Shown here piece after piece: positions 17,901 to 29,900 of a stretch of DNA of 64,000 nt. The DNA comes from Blattamonas nauphoetae (Eukaryota > Preaxostyla > Oxymonadida), in contig JARBJD010000177.1 of the NCBI GenBank assembly GCA_033064195.1, positions 1 through 64,000 on the forward strand. Direction: 5' to 3'. The notes beneath the pieces were generated by a model, which made no database searches, was not told the DNA's origin, and saw nothing but the letters and a program-made list of their open reading frames with translations. Each line of letters opens with the position of its first letter. Position 1 is the first letter of the stretch. A program made the position numbers and the translations under genes.

Positions 17901-20900
17901 CGACGGATCTGTGTCAATCTTCTCATCAATCGATCCGAGCCAAACTCGTGTTCCCGAAACTGCAGTCTTTCTGAACGTGTCTCCCCTGCACATGTCAATC
18001 ACTGAAGGGGTCATCACAGAACTCCTCACACTGGCAACTTCCACCATCTCTCAATTCCTGTCGAATCACGCTATTCTTACGGCAACACTGAACGAGAGTC
18101 AGTCACTCACAACTTATTTCACACAACACTTTTCGTGTTTGCCAGCTGTTCCTTTTGCACAGGTCAAATTTTTGATTGCGACACTCGAACTGGAGCCGTT
18201 TCGTCTTGTCAACCAGAAAAATGAAAAGATCCCGATTGTCACGTTTAACGGTCGGATTGCGGAGACGGAGATTGTGATTGGGAGTGGAGGGAGAAGGAAG
18301 GAGGGGGGAAAGAAGGAAACACGGAAATCATCTCTTCTTCTACGGATCTCTGATGTTGATTTCGCGCTCGTGAAACAGATGTATTCTTCAACATTCGGAG
18401 TTTGGATTGGATCGATGGTTGGAACCGCACTTGATTCGGAATCGAAGCAAATCCCCATCCTCTGTGGACCGCCCGACACCCAAGTCGCTAACCTCTCTCC
18501 TCGCACATTCGAGGCTGGGTTCTTTGGAGACAGTCTCGTGTCATCTCAGAACGAGACCGAACCCTCCGGATCGTCGCTTGCTGTGTTCGAAGGCAACTGG
18601 ACTACACTCTCACACTCCACGTCAGCCCCACCATGGCTCCCTTCGTTCTTCCAAAAACGAACACAACAAGCCAGCTCATCCATCGCAGGTGTGAGAGGAA
18701 GTGTTGGGGTTGAATGGATGAAACCATGTTCCGAGAAAGGAAAGCCCGAAAAGATGAGAATCGGCGCGTATCTCTCACCAACACGAGTGAATGTGGACAG
18801 GACAGTTGTCTTGGATCTCGCAAAAACTCTGAACACAGTCTTGTCAGCCTTCCTCCCACGCTTCATCTCACTGATTGGGCCCTCTCCCAAATCCACTGTC
18901 TCGTCGTCGATCGACCCAGCCCCTCCAAAACAACCGAAGGACAGACGGGCAACGCGTATCCATGCCAATCTGAATGCGATCGAGGTGGCATTCTGCGAGA
19001 GAGACACAGCGGATTCTCTCCTCTCAGTCAACAACACATCCTGCACTGTGTCACTCTCGCCTTCTTCCACTCGTGTTGTGGGTGAGATCGGGTTTGTCGA
19101 GTTCAAAGCGCTGTCTGTGTGCCATCGTGGAGTCAACCTTCTCAAAATGAGAAGAGATGTGATGAAAATGAGAAAGCTTCAACTTGGAATCGAGCCGAGC
19201 ATTCTCTCCTCCATCTCAATTGGCTCGAAACCCCAGTCGACAACAACCGCCCTTCTCTCGTCGTCAATCATTCCCCCATTGCTTGCTCAATCACACAACA
19301 CATCCCGTTCATCACCTGCTCTCGTGGCTGATTGTTCGTTCCTATCCGATTCTCAATCCAAAGCGAAGATTGCAGGAACACTTGGGACAATTCGAGGAAA
19401 TCTTGATGGGTCGTTCATCGGTACCGTTGCCGGCTTCGTCGGAACATCTGGCGAATTGCTGAGTCTGATTACACTTCTCGTCACCACCCACAGCGACACA
19501 GAAGCTGAAGTGGCAGAAGATGTGAGAGATGTGAAAGGAGAGAAGAAGGAACCGAAGGGATTCGTTCTCCCTTTGATCGATCTGAACGTTCATGGATCTG
19601 GTGTCGATGTGGATGTCTGGAGTGATCTGACACTGCCTGATACAGACCAACACTTTGTCAAACTTCGTCTTTCAGAGATGATTGTTCTCTCCGACAAGAT
19701 CACTCTGAGAGACGTGGAGATCACACAAGGTCGACGTAATATGGGAAAGCAGGACACTCATCATCTAATCAACCCATTCTCTCTGAACGTCGGAATCTCG
19801 CAGACGTTTGAAGGAGATTTGGCCAGATGGAAGGGCAGTGGAGATGTCAGCTCGGTGAAGGTTGTTCTGTCGCAGTCGTCGATTCTGGAAGTCTGTAGCT
19901 GGCTGAGTGATTTGATGAGCGGATTCACGTTTGGATTCGAATGCATGCGAATCAGGAATGCTGATCGAGCTGCAGAAATTCGAGACGCATTTCGTTTTCG
20001 AAGAGAATCGAACGAACAAGTCGGAGAAGCTGCCCACGCAGAATCGCCTGAAAGATCGACAAACAAAATCCTTTCTGCAATTCTCTCCAATTTTTCATCA
20101 TCGTCCAACCGTCTCGATGAACCAGTCGCTCTCAAATCACTCCCGTCGCTTGAGCGAGTCGCTTCTGTGCTCGATTTCTCATTCAGTCTGAAAGAGGTAG
20201 CTGTCGTGATTCTGAGTGAGAGTAAGTCACCAAAGCCTCTTCTCTGCCTCTCCATCAACGACACCTCACTCGTCACCCAGCTCTTCCCACCAACACCGAC
20301 AGTCCACTCCTCCACTTCCACTTCCACTGCCGAAGAAGTCAGAAGAAGAGAAAGACCAGTCGCCGCAGCACTGCTCAGCGTGTCTTCTATCAAGCTTGAT
20401 CTTCATTCATCGTCAACAACACCAGCCTCTTCATCTCGCTCGATTCATCTGAGTCTTCCTTTGTTCTCTCTGGAAGCTCTCCAAACCGATATGTCAACAA
20501 CAATGAATTGCCATCTGTCGGGCATCAGCCTGATTTCACAGGAGAACACTCACATAACCCCAATCATCACCACAACAACACTCCACCCAACACACATTCA
20601 CACAATTCCTGATCAAATGAAGATTCCCCATCAATTCTCCACTCATCTTCTCACATCCTTCGTCCAGACACTCTCCTCAACAGGTTACACTCCCTCGACA
20701 ACACCAGACTTCATTTCGCTTGATTTCATCTCCTCCAAACATTTTGGGTCCATGCCTACTCTGTCGGTTCATGTTGCACAGCTGGGACTGCAAATTGAGC
20801 CTAAAATGATCAACAGCTGCTCTCAAATCATCTTGTCTTTCTTATCAGAGTCTTATTCGCCACAATTCCTGTCTGCTCTTTCAACAGTTGCCTCAAGCAT

Positions 20901-23900
20901 CTTCTCCACTTCCTCCTCAACAGCCGAAACGAAAGCTCTCCTGAAATCCCTCCAGCCACCAAAACCTTTCGAGATTCCTCGATTCGCTGCCCATCTCTTC
21001 GTCCAAGGCGTCACATCCGATCTCATTCTCTCTCCGAGCAACACTCTTAAGGTTTCCTTAAGCCGATTGGACGGCTCTGCTGCGATGAACACGGCACACA
21101 TTCACGCAGACATCTCGCTGGGTTCCGTATCCATCGTCGAAGACAGAATGCCTATGAACCTCCATTCGTCGATCTCGCCTCATTTCAAGCAACGCAAGCA
21201 ACTGTATCCGGTCATCCTGGGACACTTTTCGAACAAAACAAACTCGAAAACGGATCGTGTTCTGAACGTCTCGTTTGACTTCTCCATCAGCGATCAAATC
21301 GAAGCTGGGAAGGAAACGAAGAAGACTGAGAAATTGTTGAACATGAAGGCGAAGTGTGAGACGCTACAACTTGTTCTTCTCACCCGAACAATGACACAAT
21401 TGGTGAACCTATTCCAATCCTTCCAAAGTGTGATTTCTCTTTTCGATGGCGTGTCCTTCATGCCAACTCCTTCATCCTCAACAAAACACAGGAAAGACGA
21501 CGTTTTTGCTCGTTCTGAGAAAGTCTCATTGTTTTCTGAGCTTGTGCCCACAAAACTGGACTTTGACGTGTCAATCTCATCTCCACTCGTCCTCATTCCA
21601 AAACAGAGCTCATCTCGCCAAACACTGGTCCTGTCTCTCGGATCAATCTCCGCAAGTTCAAAGCGAGGACGCTCCAGCTCCGACAAAACAAAGAATCCAA
21701 ACCAGCTCACTCTTCTCTTCTCTGGCCTATCTTTGGGAGTTGGAGTGATGAAGAAAGAGACCCCAAAATCTCCTCCCAACATCCCGCTCTCTCTCTCGTC
21801 AATCACCGCATTCACCTCCTTCCTGTCTGCGCTCGGAGTTGAAAAGTATTCGCCTCTCGTCGAACCAGTCGTTCTGACGATGGATCTTGTTCTTCCACCC
21901 AGCTGGCTCTCAGCCGATATCTTCTCGTCGATTGTGAGTGAATGGACTCCAGATTTTTCAAACACATCTATGCTTTCAAACACTCCTCATGGGAGAATGG
22001 AAGAGAGAGCGAAAGACCAGCTGATTGTGAAGGCATCACTGGACGCGATTCGATTGAGCGTCGACGAAGGACAGCTCAACTGGCTTGCCTTCGCAATCCA
22101 ATGCAATCTGGACGAAGGAATCACTCTGCTGGAGACGCAAAACCAAACAAGACTGAATAGCCAGCAATTTCAACCACAACAAACACAACTCCCTCCACTC
22201 GGCCAGTCCATTTTGGAGACATCTCTCGAAACACCACACGTCCCAGCTGTTCCAGTTCCGTTGAATCAATCTATGAGCATCTCGCTTTCCAGCGCAATTC
22301 ACTCGAACGATGAAAACGAATCGTGGATGGATCTTGATGCATCCAACGACGAGATGGTCCAGAACTCCATCAACTCCAACACTTTCACATCCAAACTTCA
22401 AGAAAAGTTGAGAAAGAACAAAACGTCCGGACTGAGTGAGGAGGTGATTGTTGGCCTCCATCTGTCCCTCAAATCAGTCACACTCGAAGTCTTTCAGGGA
22501 CACCGACCTCTCCTCGACATCTCTCTTCCTCCCTCCCAACAGACCGACCACACAAACAGATTCTCGTCTCTTGTCACTCTATCTCTGCAGGACCTCGTCG
22601 CGAAATCAACCATCAAAGCCGACAGTGCAGTGTCAGCGTCATTTACACTGTTCGACATCTCCATCATTGACACTCGGCCGAGAAAGGAAGAAACAGTCCT
22701 CCTCACAAATTCATTCCTTCCTCGCCTCAATTTCACTTTTGACCCAACAAGCCTCGGAAAGTCATTCTATCCATCTGCACAAGAAGCAAACTCAGCATAC
22801 GCTCGAGTCAGAGATATTCCGTCAGAATTATTTTACACAGCCCATCAAACTCCCACTCAGCCGTGCCTGTCAGTAGCCCTTTCATCACACTTACTTTCCG
22901 GAGCGACTGTCGATTTCACTTTGGAGCAACCCAGACTGATCATAAATGACAAGTTTGTGTCGAAATTGGTTTCGTATGTCTTCACGCAGGTGTCACTGTT
23001 CCAAACTATTTTTGGAGGGAGTGAGGAGAAGCCAAAAGAAGCGAAGAATGAGGACACTTTGGATCAGATCCAGTTTCAATCACGCCTGACACCAGTTCTA
23101 CCTTCGTCGACACAGACTCCCTTCTTATCACATCTTGTCTCTCTCTCGTTTCACATAAACTCTTTCCAAGTGTCTCTTCTGAATGATCCGACAGTACCCA
23201 GCTCACCCTCTCTCGTTCTCCCATTCTCTCTTCGTGCGGGCTTACTCATCTCTCCACCCATCACAAGTTCCATCACTCAAATCATCCGAACATCGAACAC
23301 GATCAACACCGATTCAATTCTGGAGTGCATGTCGCTTTTCGAGCGGACACGAGGAATGAATGAACCGAACCTCCACGACTCGTTCGCTGCTCGAGATGGC
23401 ACCGAGCTTGGGATCCGCTTTCATCCTCTTCCTCTCCAACGAGGCGGGGTCGGCGAAATCTCATTTTCTCCTCTTGATGGGATGAACACCTCTCTCCCTC
23501 AACAACCACCGCAACCAGAGATGGACAAGACACGCTCTTCTCTTCTCGACACCCTCTTCAAAGAAGCAGGGTGTGTCTTCTGTGTCTCTATCGACGGTCT
23601 GGAGCTGTTTGAGGAAAGTGTTCGACAGACCTCCGCTTTTGATGGAGTCCAACTCATCCCGAATCGACAGATTGTGTCTCCGACGACCCTTTCTCTGACA
23701 GCATCATTCTCTCTCTGCGGGTCGAACATGTCATTCGTTTCGCCAACCCTCATCCCTCATCTGACGGTTCCATCACTCCTTCCATCCTCGGAACACAACC
23801 TTGGCTTCATCAGTCTGAACAACCATCCATCCATTCTCCTCTCTGACATCACTCTCATCTCGTCGCAAAAACTCCAAATCTCAGTCCAAAAGAAGGATGT

Positions 23901-26900
23901 GATCTGGCTCACCTTCATCCAAGATGTCATCCGCCAGCTCACCACAACTCTCAAAGCGAACGAGGAGCAGACACTGAAAGATGTATCCTCTCTCCTCAGC
24001 TCAAAGACGTACGGCTCATCCCTGAGCTCATCGCAAGTCACTCGTAAACAGATACCACAGCCGAGCCTTCCATCCGTAAATTCTTCTGTTGTAATTCAGA
24101 AAACTTCCATCACTGATTCACTGGCACAAGCCAAAACCAGTCTCATCTCGGATAAATCAGGAGCCGACCAATCGACCTCCCAAATGCCACTCTACCCTTC
24201 AAAATCTCACCTTTCAACACAAAGAGCACACATCAGAGACATGTATGAGGAGAATCGGAGTCCATCTCTCTCCCTCAACAGCATCCAACAGTTTCTGATG
24301 AAGGTCTCATTCCGGTTTAATCAAATCGAGGTGAACATCAATGGAAACAGTGCGACATCGTTCGATCTTCCGTTGGTGCGTCTGACTGTCTCCGATCTGC
24401 ACGGCGAGCTTGGGCTGTCAGCTAACGGTCAAGCCTCATTTGACGAACTCTCCCGTCCTCCGACGATCCAGAAAAACGACAAAGCCACACCTCAATTTCT
24501 AGATAATCCACTCTCGCTCACTCGAGCTGTTAATCAGTCACACATCTACACTCCGACTGTCCAGTTTCCAGGCAGCCACAACACTCTCCAAAAGCTTCCG
24601 CAAGTGAAAGGATCGATCTCTTTGCTGGGGCAGATTGAAGCGAAGATTGGGATTGATGTGTTGAACCAACAGAGGTTTGTGACTGAGCCGATTGTGACTC
24701 CGTTCCCGCTTGCGATTGGCCTTCTTCCACACAGTCGTTCTGGCTCAATTCCACAGAATGTCACTCATGCGTTCAATTTGATTGATTGGAATCAAGCTCC
24801 CCTCTTCGATATTGGATTGATTTCTCTGTCTTCTCTTGTTCCTCCCTTCAAACCGATTCTTGATCTCCAAGTCAAACCAGTTGACAAGAAGTCTTTCTTC
24901 GATTTTCTAAACACAACGCTCCTCGCCCATTCATCAATCGTCTCCTTCGACGAAGAAATCCTCATCACAATCCGTCCAGAATACTTCGAAACGCTCAACC
25001 AGACGCTGACCGAACTCTTATTCACAACAGTGTCTCTCTCATCTCGCCATTCTCTCTCTTTGGACTCTCTCCAAACAGCGAAATCTTTCTTTCCGACACC
25101 AAACAAGTCTCTCACGAAACAGTCATCTCTTGATATGCTGCAATCGACAAAGACAAAACTCACTGAAACTCGACACCATCTCACTGAATCACTCAAAGAA
25201 GAAGATAAACCAACGACAGTTTCGGTTGTCGGGAAAGAAACGAAGCAAAAGCAGAAAAAGGAGGGAACTGGACAATACATCATCCGAAACGAAACAGGCA
25301 TTCCTCTTCCTTTCCTCTGCGACCACTCACTCTCGTCCATCGAGTGGAAAGTGACAGATTCCATCCTTTTCGAAGGACAACCCGATTCACCAGCCTCAAT
25401 CACTCTCCATCCACCTCCTCCAGACATCACCCACTCCAGCAGAGACCTCCAACTCGACCTGAAACGCTATCACATCCTCCCGCCGACGAAAGAAGCCGCT
25501 CTCCCATTTTTCTTCAGCCACAGCCAGTTCAACAGGCGGGTGAGTTATGAGCCAGATTCCATCCACTTCTTCCTTCCTGGCTATCGTCCAGCGACGCTTC
25601 TTCTCTCAAATTCTCTTCCCGTTGTCACCGTGACCTTGTTCCCAGAAGAAGAAGGAAAATCAACAATCCATATTCGATGTCAGATCTATCCCCATATGAC
25701 GAACCGTATTCTGATTGTGTCAAGTCACACGTTCATCCTCAACCGAACCTCAATCCCACTCACTCTCTCCCTCAACACCCCTCACACACCAGCCTCCTCT
25801 CTCACCCTGAAACCTCACTCCAGACTCTGTGTGCCTGTGACACTGATGGATTCAACACTTCGCGTGATTCCAGTTCATGGGCATTCGAAGGAGGGGTACG
25901 GACAGATCAGAACTTGGGAGACATCTTCCCCGCTCGATCTGAAGACTCTCCGAGACGATTTGGAACTGAAATCGGTCTCCTCTCACACTCCTGAGACACA
26001 GAATCCAGACATGGATCAGAAAGTGTGGATGGAGTTCAGATTGAAGTGTACTCATCAACCAAGCGAGCACTGCCCACAGCTCTTCACCCATCTCTCAACC
26101 ACACTCAGCACAAAGATCGACGATCTCTTCTCAACACACTCCGACCAGCCATCCACTCGAGAATCAACCAACACTCTTCAGGACATCTTCTTCTCCAACA
26201 CAGGAATGTTCGAACTGACCATTCAAGCCCCTTTCCACCTCCACAACACCCTTCCCTTCCCAATCGGCTACGAAATGATCCTCAAAAAGCCCAACGCCGT
26301 CTCTTATCCACCCCCGACTGAGCTCCTCACACGAGGCAAGCCAATCCACACCGGTCATGATCTCACATCGTTCACATTCCCGTACGTTTTCAAGCCGCAG
26401 CGAGCCTACCCACTTGTGTCTTCGTTCAGCGTCCCTCGCAACGTTGGAGATGAAGTGGCTCTGTCGAGGAATCAGTCGATTTGGCATTCAGTCATTGTGT
26501 GGCTTGCGCCTGGTGGAGATTTCCATCTTTTCCATTTTCCCACACAACAACTCCCAATCATACGAGTCCACACTTCTCAGGCGACATGGAAAAGTAAAAT
26601 CTCCACACAAGCAGCTCAACCACTTTCCATCCTTCCACCCACACTCCAAAAGAATCGATCACCCTCCCCTGCTCCAGTCGGTCCTGCGCCTTCAGATTTC
26701 CTGTCGGAGCTGGAATGCGATTCTGATGATGAAAACCAGAGTGGTTTCTTCGTCTCATCGTATCGCTTTGAGAATCGGCAGAAAAGACAGGAACTCCAAC
26801 CACAACTCGCAGCAAAGGTCGTTTCTCAACAAACTCCGAAAATGAGGCTTGTTTTAAATTTTTCACGATTCTCGGACACTTGTATTCCATCTGTCACACC

Positions 26901-29900
26901 ACCCAACACCTCACTCGGAACGAATGACACCCCTTTCGTCGACCAGATCCTCACACTCAAAGGAATGACATTTACACTCCAATCGGCGCAGATTGGGAAC
27001 CAAATCCAGCTTCGCCTGATGACTCCCTTCTGGCTGTTGAATTTCTGTCCGTTCGATCTCGATTTCACTTTTCAAGCTCCAAACAAGACATCTCTCTCCT
27101 TCAACTCCACCACTCTCCTCCAGAACTTGGATTATATCATCAAAAACGAAGGATCCCTCTCGCTCGCTGCAGCACTCGGACAGAGCGTCATCTCCTCCGA
27201 CAACCCTCGAACTGAGACAGATCGAATCTTCCCTCTCCCGTTCTCTGTTGTCCCTCAGCTGAAGAAGCGAGAGCATTTGATGTGGATTCGTCGGGTTTCA
27301 AATGTCGCCTCAGAATTCGCCGAGCCGTTGATGATTGACCGTGTTGGGGCTACCGAAGTCGTCACTCTGTCTCTTCTGGAAGATCCGTGGAAAGGAAAGA
27401 ATCAGAGAAAAGAACAAAACGTGAAGGTCGTGACTAGCATCATCCTTGCTGGTATTCCTTTCCATCACACCAAAATCGTCTCCATCTCACCTCTCTTCAC
27501 TCTCCGCTCACTCAAAAAGGATTTCACTTTCTTCGTCAGTGAATATGGAAACGACGTGCCAAAAACGGTCTCAAAATCGAAAGGTTTTCTCAGAGACGAC
27601 GTCACTCAACTCCAAACCAACGGAACTCCCATCACACTCACCTCATCCTTCCCAGACTCCCCGCTCGAACGAGAGAATGCTGTCTTTGTGGCTGTCAGAA
27701 GCAATTCATCATCCTTCCAAGGTGATCTGGTGTGGTCTGACAAAGTTGTCCTGTCATCTTCTGGAACAGTTCGGTTAGTCGTCCCAGATTCGTCGTTGGG
27801 AGGTGGAAATCAGTCTGAGCGTGTCCCCCTCTTCGTCACGATCCAAATTGATGAACGGGAGGACACCCACGCTCTGGAGATCTCGTTTGATTGCGTAAAG
27901 CTAAGATCAACTCCACTCATCTATGAACAGACAGCGAAGACTGGAAAGGTTCGACACGTGCAACATGACGCATCAATTATCGTCCGAAATGAAACAAACT
28001 CGACGATCACAATCAAACAGAACACATTCACAACATTTGGGTTGATGATTCCGTCTCAGAGCTCAACGCCATTCGCCCTCTTCGGACACCACAAAAAGGA
28101 CACATCATTCACCTTCTCAACACAAAACCCGATTGGAAAGAGCTTCTCTCCACCACCTCTCAAGAAATCATGGTTCAAGAGCTCGACAAACTCGCCACCT
28201 CCCACAATCATGCATATCTCTTCTCCTCTAATCGTGCTCTCTCCCCCCATCACCAAAGATGAGTGGTCGGTCGATGGAAACTTATCCATGTTCTCAACTT
28301 TTTCAACCCGATCGAAGAAAAAGCCATCAGACGTGAACTCTGCTGTTGTTGTCTCATATTCAACCGAAGGTTCCCAACGAATCATCACACTTCGTCCGAA
28401 GGGACAAGTCATATTCAAACCGTCGAACACGGAACAGAAAACTGTCGGGCTGTCACTCTACGCCACACTCAACCTCAACCATCTCAGCCTCTCAGTTTTC
28501 TCAAACAGAGGACTGCGACCAACGACATCACGGAACTTGGTAAGACCAGTCGAGATCTTCTCAGTGAGTCTGTCGCAGCTGGTGGTGAATGGAGCGTTCT
28601 CGGCGCAAAGACAGATCATTCAGGGAATGCTTTGTAACTTGCAGATTGATTCACATTTGAGACATTCAACGAATGAAGTTGTGCTGAGTGGATTGCACTC
28701 GTCTTTCTTCAACTCTCATCCTGTGAACAGAATCTTTACAAACCATCAACAAGAAGATGATGATCGAACGACACCAGCTCTGCCTCAACCACAGCCAGCG
28801 TCTTCCATCAAACCGCTCATCCAACTCAAACTCGACTGCGATCTACTCAACACTCAGTCCTCCAAGCCATTCATCCACATCCATCGCGGATCTGTCGTTT
28901 TCGACGGGCTTGTTCTGAACATCGACGAAGAGTTCGTCATTCGCTTAGGGCAATTCGAGAAGGAACTACAGCTCGTCCAAACCATATCCAACTTTCTTGA
29001 TCTCCTCTCCGAAAACAATGTGTCACTCGGGACTTTTGAGCGTGGACTGTCGATTGATGTCGCTGACAGAAGTGCGGTCGATCTGATTTCTGCGTATCGT
29101 CTGTCAAATGTTGTGAAGATCCTAAAATCGCCATCTCTCTCCTCTCCCTCTGAACACATCGTTTCATCGTCATCCTCACTCATCTCCATCAACTCGTTCA
29201 CAACCAGCTCCATCCCTGTTGTTTTCTCAATCAAAACCGCGGACAAATCGCAATCAAGTGAACAGTCTTATCTTCGCTTTCTCTTTAGTCTCTTCGGAAC
29301 TGTCGTGTCTCCAACCAGCAAGCGTCTTCTGATCGATGGAATGGAGATTCCGTATGTTTGTGATCATCTCGACAGAATCGGTGCCAGATTGAGCCAACAC
29401 TACGTGCGTCAGATAGCGCAGAATGGCTTCTCAATCATCTTTCCAAGCGCGTCGGAAATTACTGGGGGCTTGAAAACGGTTGTTGAGAAGGTCTCGACGG
29501 AGGGGACGATGGAAGGAATTAAGGAATTGGGCGGGCAGACAGCACAGTTCAGTCTTCTGACAATCGACAGCATCACGTCAACATTTATCAAACTCCTCGA
29601 TTCTCTCAGAATTCGAAGCGGAGTCGACAATCCATCAATCACAAACCATTCTGGTCAAAACACCCCCAACCAAATCAACTCCGTCCAAAGTGGAGTGACG
29701 CAAGGCTTCCTCTCCATGGGACGATACCTCATGGCGGGAGTGTCAGGACTTGTGATGACACCCGTGCGAGCTGTGAAAGACGGAGGGGTCTCAAACATGG
29801 CGAGAGGAATCGGAGCGGGGATCAGCGAGTTCTTCGTGCTGCCCATCAACGGAGTCTTCCAACTGGTCCGATCGACGACCGAGGGGTTTCTGTCGGTTGT